From: Clostridiales bacterium
GTDB lineage: Bacteria; Bacillota; Clostridia; Oscillospirales; Oscillospiraceae
NCBI GenBank assembly: GCA_029008095.1
Contig: JAQXJB010000020.1
Coordinates: 37,912 to 101,911, forward strand
Direction: 5' to 3'
Length of the DNA: 64,000 nt
Each line of letters begins with the position of its first letter. The stretch's first letter is position 1. The notes below the pieces were generated by a model. The model made no database searches. It was not told where the DNA came from and saw nothing but the letters and a program-made list of their open reading frames with translations. This document shows positions 8,180-16,914 of the stretch, piece after piece. The position numbers and the translations under genes were made by a program.

Positions 8180-9172
8180 ATGAATGGCACGCCTGCCCGC
8201 CTTGGCCACATTTTTCTGACCTACGGCGTGAAAATAATATCTCTGCTGCTTGCCGTTAGCATCATCGCCTTCGCGCTTGTCAGCCTTTCTCCGGTGGACC
8301 CGGTGCAGCAGTACATCATGGGCGTGGGCGCGGTATCACCCGAGCAGCGGGCCGAGATAGAGGAATATTGGGGCGTGAACGAACCGCCCGTACAGCGCTA
8401 CTTCAACTGGCTGGGCGCTCTGCTCCGGGGCGATTTCGGCGAGAGCCTGCTCTATCGCCGCCCGGTGATCGAGATCATCGGGGAACGCTTTGTGAATTCC
8501 CTTGCGCTGATGCTCTGCGCATGGCTCTTCTCCGGCGTTATCGGCTTTTCCCTCGGCTGCGTAATGGGCATGAACAGGGACGGCTGGGCTGACCGGGTCA
8601 TCAAGAAGATATGCTATCTGCTCAGCAGCGTGCCAACCTTCTGGCTGGGTCTGCTGTTCCTGCTGGTGTTTTCCGTGAAGCTGGGCTGGTTCCCCATCGG
8701 CTTTTCCAGTCCTATCGGCGTGGTCAGCGAGGATGTCACGCTCTGGCAGCGCCTGCACCACCTCTTTCTGCCCGCGCTTACCCTCAGCCTTATGTCCTTC
8801 GCAAACATCGCCCTGCATACCCGGCAGAAGCTCATTGACGTTATGGAGAGCGAATACGTGCTCTTCGCCCGGGCAAGGGGTGAGAGCAGGCGTCGCATTT
8901 TCTTCCGCCACGGCCTGCGCAACACGCTGCTGCCCGCCCTGACCCTGCAATTTGCCTCCTTTGCGGAACTTTTCGGCGGTTCCGTGCTGGCTGAGAACGT
9001 TTTCTCCTACCCCGGTCTCGGCTCGGCAGTCTCCGCCGCGGGACTTAACTCCGATGTGCCCCTGCTTTTGGGAGTTACCCTGTTCTCCGCCCTCTTCGTC
9101 TGCGTGGGCAACATGATAGCCAACCTGCTTTACGGCGTGGTCGACCCTCAGATACAGGAGGTGGGCAGATGA
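8180..9172 (+). CDS. ABC transporter permease, DppB/NikB type
   Basis: A 330-residue integral membrane protein with about six helices. It has the N-terminal P..QYIMGVGAVSPEQ block that precedes the periplasm-side region of DppB-type permeases, and a cytosolic EAA loop around RARGESRRRIFFRHGLRN that contacts the ATPase. ATG at 8180 follows GAAAGGAG, 23 bases after the binding-protein stop. The last four bases overlap the next permease (ATGA). Works as half of the heterodimeric channel. Confidence 0.9.
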   Translation: MNGTPARLGHIFLTYGVKIISLLLAVSIIAFALVSLSPVDPVQQYIMGVGAVSPEQRAEIEEYWGVNEPPVQRYFNWLGALLRGDFGESLLYRRPVIEIIGERFVNSLALMLCAWLFSGVIGFSLGCVMGMNRDGWADRVIKKICYLLSSVPTFWLGLLFLLVFSVKLGWFPIGFSSPIGVVSEDVTLWQRLHHLFLPALTLSLMSFANIALHTRQKLIDVMESEYVLFARARGESRRRIFFRHGLRNTLLPALTLQFASFAELFGGSVLAENVFSYPGLGSAVSAAGLNSDVPLLLGVTLFSALFVCVGNMIANLLYGVVDPQIQEVGR

Positions 9173-9993
9173 AAAAACTCAACCGCCGCACCCGGCTGCT
9201 GATATACACCGTCATGATCGCCGTGGTTCTCGCCGCCGCCTACGCCGCCGGTATTCTGATACCGGACAGCGCCGTTGCCACAAACTTCGCGGAGGCCAAG
9301 CTCCCCCCTTCCCTTTCGCACCCCTTCGGCACCGATTACCTCGGCCGCGATATTTTCATGCGCACCCTGAAGGGTCTTTCCGTTAGCATAACAGTCGGCC
9401 TTGCCGCCTCTCTGATCAGCGCGGTCATCGCCGTTTTCGTGGGCATCGCCGCCGCTGCCGGCTCCAAGCGCCTGGACAGCGCCATAAACTGGGTCATCGA
9501 CCTTGTTATGGGTGTGCCGCACACCATACTCGTCATTCTCATATCCTTCGCCCTGGGACGCGGCCTGAAGGGACTTCTGGCAGGCATTGCCGCCACTCAT
9601 TGGTGCAGTCTCGCCCGCCTTATACGCGGCGAGGTGCTGCAGCTTCGCAGCCAGCAGTACATAGCCGTTTCCCGCCGCCTGGGCAAGTCCAGCGGCTGGA
9701 TACTTACCCGCCATCTGCTGCCCCATCTTGTACCCCAGTTCTTCGTGGGTCTTGTCCTCATGTTCCCCCACGCCATACTCCACGAGGCCTCCGTATCCTT
9801 CCTTGGCTACGGCCTGCCCCCGGAGCAGCCCGCCATCGGCATAATTCTCTCTGAGAGCATGAAGTATCTCTCTTCGGGCATGTGGTGGCCGGCGGTATTC
9901 CCCGGCCTGCTGCTGGTGCTGATCGTGCTGCTGGTGGATAAGCTGGGCGATAATCTCCGCGCCATAATTGACCCCTACAGCGCTCACGAATAA
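9169..9993 (+). CDS. ABC transporter permease, DppC/NikC type
   Basis: A 274-residue membrane protein with the HPFGTDYLGRDIFMR motif that marks the DppC/OppC/NikC group right after the first helix, and an EAA loop at VSRRLGKSSGWILTRHLLP. About five to six helices. ATGA overlap with the preceding permease, so translation is coupled. Second half of the channel. Confidence 0.9.
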   Translation: MKKLNRRTRLLIYTVMIAVVLAAAYAAGILIPDSAVATNFAEAKLPPSLSHPFGTDYLGRDIFMRTLKGLSVSITVGLAASLISAVIAVFVGIAAAAGSKRLDSAINWVIDLVMGVPHTILVILISFALGRGLKGLLAGIAATHWCSLARLIRGEVLQLRSQQYIAVSRRLGKSSGWILTRHLLPHLVPQFFVGLVLMFPHAILHEASVSFLGYGLPPEQPAIGIILSESMKYLSSGMWWPAVFPGLLLVLIVLLVDKLGDNLRAIIDPYSAHE

Positions 9994-10003
9994 GGAGGAC
10001 GGC

Positions 10004-10939
10004 ATGAAAGCACATAACGAGACCTTACTTGAAATACATGACCTTTCCGTCTCCTTCCGCATGTATGACGGCGCTCTGGAGCAGAAGGAGCTGCAGGTCA
10101 TCTCCGACCTGCACCTGACGGTGCGCCCCGGTGAAATAGTAGCCGTGGCGGGCTCCTCCGGCTCGGGCAAGAGCCTGCTGGCCTCCGCCATACTGGGCAT
10201 ACTCCCCTCCAACGCCACCGTCAAGGGTCATCTGCATTATAAAGACACCGAGCTGACGCCGGAGCAGCAGGCGAAGCTGCGCGGCCACGAGATAGCCCTT
10301 GTGCCCCAATCCGTGGCATATCTTGACCCCCTTATGAGGGTGGGCAAGCAGGCGGATGGTCATAGGAAGCCCCGCCCCACGGTGAAGCGCCGCGGCCTTT
10401 TCAAGCGCTTCGGTCTGCCGGAGGAAACGGAAAAGCTCTATCCCTTCCAGCTCTCCGGCGGCATGGCCCGCCGTGTGCTGGTATCCACGGCGCTGATAAG
10501 CGACGCGGAGCTGATAATAGCCGACGAGCCAACGCCCGGCATGAGTCTTGAGCAGGCCAAGGAGGCTCTCGCCATGTTCCGGGAGCTGGCCGACGAGGGC
10601 AAGAGCATCATCCTAATAACCCACGACATTGACCTGGCCTTCGACTTTGCCGACCGCATCGCCGTTTTTTACGCGGGCACCACCGTTGAGACCGCTCCTG
10701 CGGAGGATTTCAGAAAAGGCCCGGAGGCTCTGCGCCATCCTTACAGCAAGGCTCTTTGGCGAGCCCTGCCCCAGAACGAATTCAAGCCCATTGAGGGCTT
10801 CCAGCCCTACGCGGGCAGCCTGCCCAAGGGCTGTCTTTTCGCCCCCCGCTGTCCCCACGCCACCGAAGAATGCCGCAGTCAGACCCCGCCGGTGCGGGAG
10901 CTGCGCGGCGGAGAGGTAAGGTGTTTCCATGCTACTTGA
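10004..10939 (+). CDS. ABC transporter ATP-binding protein, DppD/NikD type
   Basis: A 311-residue ATPase. Walker A is GSSGSGKS, the Q-loop is LVPQSVAYLDP, the signature is LSGGMARR, and Walker B is LIIADEPTPGM with the H-loop THD. A C-terminal extension with HPYSKALWRALP and a cysteine cluster (CLFAPRCPHATEEC) is the oligopeptide/nickel C-terminal domain. The signature has MARR instead of the common MRQR. ATG at 10004 after AAGGAGG; a start at 9968 would lie inside the upstream gene without a binding site. It overlaps the next ATPase by 11 bp. Confidence 0.9.
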   Translation: MKAHNETLLEIHDLSVSFRMYDGALEQKELQVISDLHLTVRPGEIVAVAGSSGSGKSLLASAILGILPSNATVKGHLHYKDTELTPEQQAKLRGHEIALVPQSVAYLDPLMRVGKQADGHRKPRPTVKRRGLFKRFGLPEETEKLYPFQLSGGMARRVLVSTALISDAELIIADEPTPGMSLEQAKEALAMFRELADEGKSIILITHDIDLAFDFADRIAVFYAGTTVETAPAEDFRKGPEALRHPYSKALWRALPQNEFKPIEGFQPYAGSLPKGCLFAPRCPHATEECRSQTPPVRELRGGEVRCFHAT

Positions 10940-11549
10940 GGCCAAAAACATCAGCTTCCGATATGACAGAAAATCTCCCCTTGTGCTTGAAAACCAGAGC
11001 TTTTCCGTGAGCAGCGGCGAGGTGGTGGGTCTTTTCGCCCCCAGCGGCTACGGCAAGAGCACTCTGGCCATGATAATGGCCGGCTACCTCACCCCCGTGT
11101 CGGGCGAAGTCCTTCTGGACGGCGCGCCCCTGCCGAAAAAGGGCATATGCCCCGTGCAGCTCATATACCAGCACCCGGAAAAGGCCATCAACCCCCGCTG
11201 GAAGCTGCGGAGAGTTCTGGAAGAGAGCGGACGGCTCCGTGAGGACGTTCTGGCCTCCTTCGGCATAGAAAAGGAATGGCTCGACCGCTATCCCCGGGAG
11301 CTTTCCGGCGGCGAGCTCCAGCGCTTCTGCGTTGCCCGCGCCCTTATGAGCGGAGCGGAGTTCCTTATCTGCGACGAGATAAGCACCATGCTGGACGTTA
11401 TCACTCAGGCTCAGATATGGAACAAGATACTCGACGAGGCCAAAGAGCGGAACATGGGCATAGTCGCCGTCACCCATAATCTCAACCTCGCCAAGCGCAT
11501 TTGCACCCGGGTCTACGATCTGGCAAAGGGCGAGGAAGCCGCGATATAG
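10929..11549 (+). CDS. ABC transporter ATP-binding protein, short NikE-like type
   Basis: Only 206 residues, against about 250-330 for most DppF/NikE proteins: it holds the nucleotide-binding core (Walker A APSGYGKST, signature LSGGELQR, Walker B FLICDEISTMLD, H-loop VTHN) and stops without the oligopeptide C-terminal domain. The H-loop His is kept; Walker A has Tyr where Gly/Cys is common. Overlap of 11 bp with the preceding ATPase suggests coupled translation and a heterodimer. Last gene of the operon. Confidence 0.88.
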   Translation: MLLEAKNISFRYDRKSPLVLENQSFSVSSGEVVGLFAPSGYGKSTLAMIMAGYLTPVSGEVLLDGAPLPKKGICPVQLIYQHPEKAINPRWKLRRVLEESGRLREDVLASFGIEKEWLDRYPRELSGGELQRFCVARALMSGAEFLICDEISTMLDVITQAQIWNKILDEAKERNMGIVAVTHNLNLAKRICTRVYDLAKGEEAAI

Positions 11550-11561
11550 ACCGCAAAGATC

Positions 11562-11606
11562 TGTCATTCTGAGCCACACTGAAAGCGTGCTGTGAGGAAT
11601 GACATG
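11562..11606. repeat. GTCATTCTGA-type imperfect palindrome
   Basis: A short member of the repeat family described at 50025-50115: TGTCATTCTGAG on one side and GAATGACAT on the other, able to form a hairpin. Confidence 0.7.
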
Positions 11607-11672
11607 ACTTTTACATTTCTCCTTATAATCCCTTCTGCCATTCATATTCCAACCGCCCTGCATTCATAAACA

Positions 11673-11712
11673 AAATCTCCGTACCCGCTGCCCGCGGATA
11701 CGGAGATTTTTC
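11673..11712. terminator. bidirectional intrinsic terminator
   Basis: An 11-bp stem AAATCTCCGTA (11673-11683) with its complement at 11699-11709 and T-tracts on both strands. It separates the convergent ABC operon (+) and surface-acylation operon (-). Confidence 0.85.
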
Positions 11713-11717
11713 CATTA

Positions 11718-13106
11718 TTATTTTGTGTACGGCCACGGTACATTATCGTAATGCATGTGGTAGAAATTATAATAAAACACATTCTTCTTGCGGTAGGACA
11801 TTTCCAGCTCGGTGTCATAGATATACGGCACGCCGTCGAAGTCTATCTCCACCCAGCCGTGAGGTCTGGCAGACCAACCGACGTCGCCGCTGATGACCCG
11901 GGCGTCGTAGCCCAACTGGCGGGCAAGCGCCCAGAACACCGCCGCGTAGCAATAGCAGTTGCCCCGGCGGGTGCGGAACATGGTGCGAGCCTCCTCCATC
12001 TCCCAGCCGGTGTCGCCGTTTTCGTAATAGTTGCGGCGCAGATAGGTGAAGCTGTCGCGGGTATAATCATAGGCCGCGCGGAGCCGCTCCTCCTGGGTCA
12101 TACCATCGGTGCATATCTCCGCCAGTATCTCCTTTGCGTATTCGTCTATCTCAGCATCGCCGCTGGTATAGTGGCCGTCCGCGCCGAAATAGAGCGTACC
12201 GACATAGGCGTCAGCCACAGGCAGACCGGTGTCCTCGGCAATGTAATAATAATCGGTGCCGTCATAGAGCACGCCTGAGGGGCGGCGCAGAGGCTCGGTA
12301 TCAACATAGTGCCAGCTCTCGTCCACGCCGTGTATCATAGTTGGGCTATGGGTAAGAGCCGCCTCCATAATATCGTAATATGCCCAATGATCGGGGGAAA
12401 CATCCTTGAACAGGGGCAGGATGATGCCGTCGGCATAGCTCGCGTCGGCGGTGCGGCCAAGCACGTTATTGATCACGGCGGTCGCTTCGGCTCGGGTGAT
12501 GGTGCGCTCGGGGTAGAAAAGGCCGTCGTCATAGCCGCTTATCCAGCCCAGCTCACCGGCCTTGGCAATATGCTCATAATACTCGTTCTCCGGGGTCACG
12601 TCCGGAAACGCCTGCCCTGCCTCGGTTTCGGGGAAAAAGCGGGAGAGCATGGCCACGAACTCGCCGCGGCTTATTTCCGCGCCCGGCTCAACATTCCCGT
12701 CCTCATCCACGATGATGCCGCAGGCGGCGAGAACGCCGATGGCGTCATAATACCAATCCTCGGGGCTCACATCGGCAAACTCGGCTCTCTGCTCCGGCAC
12801 TTCGCTCAGAAGGCCGTAGATCATCGCGGCGGCCTCGGCGCGGGTCACGGTCTTATCCGGCTGGAAGGAGCCGTCATCATAGCCGCTGATATAGCGGCTG
12901 TGGGTGATATTGCCGGTTTTCAGCTCAAGGGGACAGACATATTCAGGCTCAGGCTCGGGCGTTTCTTCGGGAGTGGGTTCGGGAGACGTCTCCGGCAGTG
13001 GCGCCACATTGGGGAACGCTCCTTCAAGGGCAAAGGCGGAAACTACCAGCACCAGCGCCGCGCATACAAATACAAGCAGCGAGCGCAGCAGTTCTTTACT
13101 CGACAT
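11718..13106 (-). CDS. exported SLH-domain protein with transglutaminase-like domain
   Basis: From ATG 13106 (nine bases after GGAG) a 462-residue protein: signal anchor at about 7-27, a Pro/Glu linker, then SLH repeats (YISGYDDGSFQPDKTVTRAE and WISGYDDGLFYPERTITRAE blocks) that anchor proteins to secondary wall polymers, and a C-terminal transglutaminase-like fold: RRGNCYCYAAVFWALAR with the nucleophile Cys, PHGWVEI with the His, and the YIYDTE Asp. Its start overlaps the lipoprotein gene by 11 bp. The longer frame to 13292 lacks a ribosome binding site. Inference: a surface enzyme that crosslinks or trims proteins or wall peptides. Confidence 0.88.
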   Translation of the reverse strand: MSSKELLRSLLVFVCAALVLVVSAFALEGAFPNVAPLPETSPEPTPEETPEPEPEYVCPLELKTGNITHSRYISGYDDGSFQPDKTVTRAEAAAMIYGLLSEVPEQRAEFADVSPEDWYYDAIGVLAACGIIVDEDGNVEPGAEISRGEFVAMLSRFFPETEAGQAFPDVTPENEYYEHIAKAGELGWISGYDDGLFYPERTITRAEATAVINNVLGRTADASYADGIILPLFKDVSPDHWAYYDIMEAALTHSPTMIHGVDESWHYVDTEPLRRPSGVLYDGTDYYYIAEDTGLPVADAYVGTLYFGADGHYTSGDAEIDEYAKEILAEICTDGMTQEERLRAAYDYTRDSFTYLRRNYYENGDTGWEMEEARTMFRTRRGNCYCYAAVFWALARQLGYDARVISGDVGWSARPHGWVEIDFDGVPYIYDTELEMSYRKKNVFYYNFYHMHYDNVPWPYTK

Positions 13107-13533
13107 ATTCCACAGTCTCCATTCCGTTCTCGCGATATGTATAGACCACGAAGCCATCATAATAAAGGTTTCCGTCCTCACCGTCACCGATGCAGCTGGG
13201 CGCGTAATCGGAGGAAGACGGCTCGCCGATGGCGGCATAAAGCTCATCAACGGATTCTCCGACAAGGCTCTCGGCCGTCGCCCTGGCGTCAACCGCCGGA
13301 GTAGGCTCCGGGGTCGCTTCTTGGGTCGCCTCGGGAGCTGCGTCCGGAGTTGTCTCCGGAGTCGTCTCTGGAGTTGCTTCCGGGGTTACATCAGGGGTTG
13401 CATCAGATGTTGCGTCCGGGGTTGCGTCCGGGGTGATCATCACGTTGGGGCCGTCATCGGAGCTTATCGAGCCGCAGGCGGCAAAGTTCATCAGAAGCAG
13501 CGCGGCAAGAACGATTGCAGCTATCTTTTTCAT
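13096..13533 (-). CDS. lipoprotein with Thr/Pro/Glu/Asp repeat linker
   Basis: A 145-residue lipoprotein. ATG at 13533 lies eight bases after AGAAGG; an in-frame ATG two codons earlier is too close. The lipobox is FAAC. Residues about 30-85 are tandem PDATP/PEATP-like units forming an extended wall-spanning linker. The last 60 residues (SLVGESVDELYAAIGEPSSS...) form a small folded part with a GEPSSSDYAPSC segment, like the small domains found beside acyltransferases in Clostridia. Same operon as the MBOAT and AlgJ-like genes, overlapping the SLH gene. Function unknown. Confidence 0.72.
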   Translation of the reverse strand: MKKIAAIVLAALLLMNFAACGSISSDDGPNVMITPDATPDATSDATPDVTPEATPETTPETTPDAAPEATQEATPEPTPAVDARATAESLVGESVDELYAAIGEPSSSDYAPSCIGDGEDGNLYYDGFVVYTYRENGMETVEYVE

Positions 13534-13558
13534 TTTCATTACCTTCTTATATATAAAC

Positions 13559-14869
13559 TTACTTAACATCAAAGTAAACGCCATCGGCAATTATGCCGCA
13601 GAGTCCGGCATCCGCCGGAATATAGGCTGCAAAGCCGCCATCCTGCTGCAGAAAGGCTTCATAGGCCACATTTTCGCACATTATGTAAACCTCTCCCGCT
13701 ATTTCTCCAAGACTGCCCTCCACAAGGACGCAGCCCTCGGGCGCCTTGCCGCCCTCGCTGCGGATAACGCTCACCTCGCCGCCCTTCTGCACCGAGGGAA
13801 CCGCACGCTCCGGGGCGGGCATGACGGGTACGTTTTGGACAAGGTAATCAATATTGCGCTCCACCAGCTCTATGAGCACACAGTCCACACTACCGGCCCC
13901 CGTCAGGTCGTAGGAGGTGGCACGGGAGAAGCGGGCGGTCTCGAAGCCGTCAGCCAGATACGGATAGAGGTTATTGCCGAAGGAGTCCCGGTAGGCCAGC
14001 AGCCTGCCCTCGCCGCCGCCATGAGCGACGATGCTGATGCTGTCCGGGCGCACACCGCTGCCCTCGTATTCCAGCTCGATAGCCGGCGAATACTGCGGGT
14101 CGGTTTCCTTATCCTTTCCGGCGGGATAAAGCATTTCAAAAAGGTCGCCGGTATGGGGGACGGAGGCGGAAAAATCGCCGTCGAAATACGCGCTTTCGCG
14201 CCCGAAGGCCGCGTTTATGCTGTCGGCGGCCAGAGCCGCGCCCTGGCTGTTCCAATGGGAGTCGTGGGCGAAGTAAAGCACCTCGTCCTGCGCCTCAAAG
14301 ACCTTGAAAAGGTCGAGACAGTCGATATTCATCCCGCCGCACAGGGCTAAGAGCCGCTGTGCGTCCCGCTCTGCGGCAGCAGCACCGTAGTCGGGCATAT
14401 TCCCGGGATAAAGGGAATTTTTATTGGGCGCGATGGTGAAAAGGAAGTCCGCGCCGCTGGCCTCGCAGTATTCCTGCATAAGGCTGAGATTTTTCGCCGC
14501 CGCTCTCAGCTCCGCGTCACTGAGCCGCTCCGTTCCGGTATATCCCGGGAGGGTCTCGGCGTAATAGAGCCAGCCGCCGCTGCCGAGGATCACGTCCTCC
14601 TCAGCGGAAGCGCCCAGCAGCGCCGTTACGGCGTTGTTGGCGCTTATCATCTCCTGGCGGAGGAAGAAGTGACCCGCGAAATATTCGCTGAGCTGAGAAA
14701 GATACGCGCTGTTAATGCCGCCGTCCCGCTCAATAAGCTGGGGCTTTGCCGCCAGGCGCTCATTGGCTCCCGCCTTGGCTGGGCCGAAGGCCAAAAATCC
14801 CAGAGACGGCACGGCGCAGACGAGCAAAAACACCGCGACGAACAGTATGGCCGGTAATTTTTTCTTCAT
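13559..14869 (-). CDS. AlgJ/DHHW-like exported SGNH protein
   Basis: From ATG 14869 (eight bases after GAGG) a 436-residue protein with a single N-terminal membrane anchor (about 4-25). The region from residue 70 has GSGGWLYYAET, FTIAPNKNSLYPGNMP, HDSHWNSQGAALAADS (the HW-N-GA block typical of AlgJ/AlgX/DHHW proteins) and YRDSFGNNLYPYL, which carries the SGNH-type serine. Proteins of this type partner a membrane MBOAT to O-acylate an exported polysaccharide. It follows the MBOAT gene at 10 bp. Which polymer is acylated is not shown. Confidence 0.85.
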   Translation of the reverse strand: MKKKLPAILFVAVFLLVCAVPSLGFLAFGPAKAGANERLAAKPQLIERDGGINSAYLSQLSEYFAGHFFLRQEMISANNAVTALLGASAEEDVILGSGGWLYYAETLPGYTGTERLSDAELRAAAKNLSLMQEYCEASGADFLFTIAPNKNSLYPGNMPDYGAAAAERDAQRLLALCGGMNIDCLDLFKVFEAQDEVLYFAHDSHWNSQGAALAADSINAAFGRESAYFDGDFSASVPHTGDLFEMLYPAGKDKETDPQYSPAIELEYEGSGVRPDSISIVAHGGGEGRLLAYRDSFGNNLYPYLADGFETARFSRATSYDLTGAGSVDCVLIELVERNIDYLVQNVPVMPAPERAVPSVQKGGEVSVIRSEGGKAPEGCVLVEGSLGEIAGEVYIMCENVAYEAFLQQDGGFAAYIPADAGLCGIIADGVYFDVK

Positions 14870-14879
14870 ATGCCGTACC

Positions 14880-16283
14880 TCAGAACTGGAAATAGATGAA
14901 GGGCGAAAAACCGCCCGCCGCAAGCCGGAAAAGGCAGAGGACGAAAAGCGCGAGACAGAGCGCCGGAGTTATCCAGCAGGCAGCCGCGCTGTTTTCCACA
15001 TGGGCATAAAGCCTCCTGCCCAAGGGCAGGGCGGATATGATTGCAAGAACAAGCATTGTTACGCTCTCGCCGTTAATAAGGCGGCGGAGCAGCACCGTTC
15101 CGGCAGGAGTGATATCAAAGCCGCTGAACATGGCGCTCAGCATGGCGAAGCCCTCGCCCACGCTTGCCGCCCGGAACATGACGAAGCCAAGGCAGACCAC
15201 CAGCAGGGTGTAGATATGCCCCACCGTCCTGCCCGCGCAGCTCTCCCGGAGACGGCCGGTGTTTATTATTTTAAGGCTCTCCAGCGCGGAGAAAATGCCG
15301 TGCCACGCGCCCCAGAGGATAAAGGTCCAGTTCGCGCCGTGCCATAGGCCGCAGAGGGTGAAAACAATGAATTTATTCAGCGCGGTGCGGTATTTTCCCT
15401 TGCGGTTGCCGCCAAGAGGGATATAAAGATAATCCCTGAACCAGCTCGAAAGGGAGATATGCCAGCGCCGCCAGAACTCGGTGACAGAGGCGGACAGGTA
15501 GGGATAGTCGAAGTTCTCCGGGGTAATGAAACCGAAGACCCGGCCCATGCCGATGGCCATGTCGCTGTAACCGGAAAAGTCGAAGTATATCTGCAGGGTA
15601 TAGGCTATCGCGCCAAGCCAGGCAAGGCGGATATCCGCCCCGCCGAAGGTGAACACCGCGTCTGCGATATCGCCCATAGCGGCGGAAAGGAGCAGCTTCT
15701 TGCCGAGACCGATAATAAGCCTCCGCAGTCCCTGCGCCGTCACCTCCGCGCCGCGCTCCCTCTCATTGAGCTGAGGCGCGAAATCGGAAAAGCGGGTGAT
15801 GGGGCCGGCCATGAGCTGAGGGAAGAAGGAAATATAGAGCAGCAGGCGGGGGAAATTCTTGCTGCCCGCCGAGCTGTCCCGGTAAGTGTCCACAAGATAG
15901 GATATGCTGCGGAAGGTGAAGAAGGAGATGCCAACCGGGGCGACGAGTCCCGCGCTCTCCCAGACCGAGCTGAAAATACCCGCTATTCCCGCCAGCAGGA
16001 AGTCCAGATATTTATAGGCCGCCAGAAACAGCAGGTTTGCCGCCACGCCCAGAATGAGCAGTGGCCTGCGTCCGCGCCTGCCCATCAGACCAAGGCCGAA
16101 AAGCCAGTTCACAAGCGCCGAGACCAGCAGCAGGACAAGGCCGTTCAGACTGCCGAAGGAATAGAATATGAGCCCGCAGATAAGCAGCAGGACGTTCCGC
16201 GCCCTTGTGCCGCGCAGCAGCGCGTGCAGCAGCATGAGCACGGGCAGAAAGCAAAACAGGTAAAAGGGCGAATCGAAATTCAC
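14880..16283 (-). CDS. MBOAT-family O-acyltransferase (AlgI/DltB-like)
   Basis: A 467-residue multi-helix membrane protein. It carries EFWRRWHISLSSWFRDYLYI and GLWHGANWTFILWG, the two hallmark blocks of AlgI-type MBOATs with the conserved histidines, plus the IYFDFSGYSDMAIG block. It would move acyl groups across the membrane from a cytosolic donor. GTG start at 16283 after GGGAGG. First gene of a four-gene operon with an AlgJ-like protein, a lipoprotein and an SLH-transglutaminase protein. Confidence 0.92.
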   Translation of the reverse strand: MNFDSPFYLFCFLPVLMLLHALLRGTRARNVLLLICGLIFYSFGSLNGLVLLLVSALVNWLFGLGLMGRRGRRPLLILGVAANLLFLAAYKYLDFLLAGIAGIFSSVWESAGLVAPVGISFFTFRSISYLVDTYRDSSAGSKNFPRLLLYISFFPQLMAGPITRFSDFAPQLNERERGAEVTAQGLRRLIIGLGKKLLLSAAMGDIADAVFTFGGADIRLAWLGAIAYTLQIYFDFSGYSDMAIGMGRVFGFITPENFDYPYLSASVTEFWRRWHISLSSWFRDYLYIPLGGNRKGKYRTALNKFIVFTLCGLWHGANWTFILWGAWHGIFSALESLKIINTGRLRESCAGRTVGHIYTLLVVCLGFVMFRAASVGEGFAMLSAMFSGFDITPAGTVLLRRLINGESVTMLVLAIISALPLGRRLYAHVENSAAACWITPALCLALFVLCLFRLAAGGFSPFIYFQF

Positions 16284-16406
16284 GGCTTACCTCCCTGTAA
16301 GTGTTCGTCACAGAATGTCACCATTTTGTCAATTTTACATTATATATGTATTTGCACACTAATACAAGAAAAAAGTTGAAAATTAGCCAGACTGGCAGGA
16401 AAAAGC

Positions 16407-16497
16407 AAAAAAACGCTTTCCCATAATGCCTATCTCTCGATAACGCCGGAGATTCTTCGCACTCCCGCCTTCGGCGGGGTTCAGAATGACATGGTCT
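16407..16497. repeat. long form of the GTCATTCTGA-type repeat
   Basis: The unit starts with TTCCCATAATGCCTATCTCTC, contains GGAGATTCTTCGCAC and ends in CAGAATGACAT. The same ~90-bp unit recurs at 40221-40296 (inverted) and 50025-50115. Confidence 0.75.
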
Positions 16498-16526
16498 TTC
16501 GGTTTTGCGAGCTTATTTTACATTGC

Positions 16527-16567
16527 TCATATCGTTACTGCACGGCAGGGGCGCGCCCCTGCCCTAC
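16527..16567. repeat. GC-rich palindromic repeat
   Basis: Core GGCAGGGGCGCGCCCCTGCC is a perfect 20-base palindrome, flanked by CATATCGTTACTGCAC and CTACG. The same unit with its flanks recurs inverted at 25545-25586. Confidence 0.75.
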
Positions 16568-16630
16568 GCTCACGGAATGAGATTATGCCGGAACGGCACT
16601 ACGGTGCTGCCACATATTTTATTTGTCGGA

Positions 16631-16661
16631 ACGTAGGGCGGAGGCGTGCCTCCGCCGTGGC
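16631..16661. repeat. GC-rich palindromic repeat, second variant
   Basis: GTAGGGCGGAGGCGTGCCTCCGCC form: palindromic arms GGCGGAGGC and GCCTCCGCC. A near-identical copy is at 25492-25517. Confidence 0.7.
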
Positions 16662-16712
16662 AGTTGGGATATTGATTGCAGAAAGGGTTATACGGAAAAA
16701 TGCAAAAAATAA

Positions 16713-16742
16713 TGTCATTCTGAACATAGTGAAGAATCTCCG
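16713..16742. repeat. half copy of the GTCATTCTGA-type repeat
   Basis: AATGTCATTCTGAAC followed by GTGAAGAATCTCC, without the opposite arm. Confidence 0.6.
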
Positions 16743-16815
16743 TGCTGTAACTCAGATGGGAAGTATCAATCTGTGAGTGCCTCCTCATAAGCGCAATCGT
16801 TTTTTGAAAAAGCCG

Positions 16816-16843
16816 AAGGGACGTGCCGCGCGGCACGTCCCTT
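16816..16843 (-). terminator. terminator of the cupin operon
   Basis: GGGACGTGCC-GCGC-GGCACGTCCC is a perfect palindrome (16818-16841), followed on the minus strand by TTCGGCTTTTTC. It lies 70 bp past the end of the 16915 gene. Confidence 0.75.
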
Positions 16844-16914
16844 ATCCTCTTGTATCGGCAAGGCGGAAACGCCGATCCTGCCGCTGCAAGGCGGCAGATA
16901 TCCGGAATTCGGCC

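Larger units (their letters stand above)
16284..16914. other. gene-free, repeat-rich intergenic region
   Basis: No coding frame here is convincing. It contains two GTCATTCTGA-type repeats (16407-16497 and 16713-16742), two copies of the GC-rich palindrome (16527-16567 and 16631-16661) and the terminator of the cupin operon. Confidence 0.7.

Noticed and set aside
13300..13445. Short tandem repeats suggestive of a CRISPR or minisatellite
   Set aside because: Units are 12-15 bp, in frame, and encode the PDATP/PEATP linker of a lipoprotein. No CRISPR array is seen anywhere in the window.
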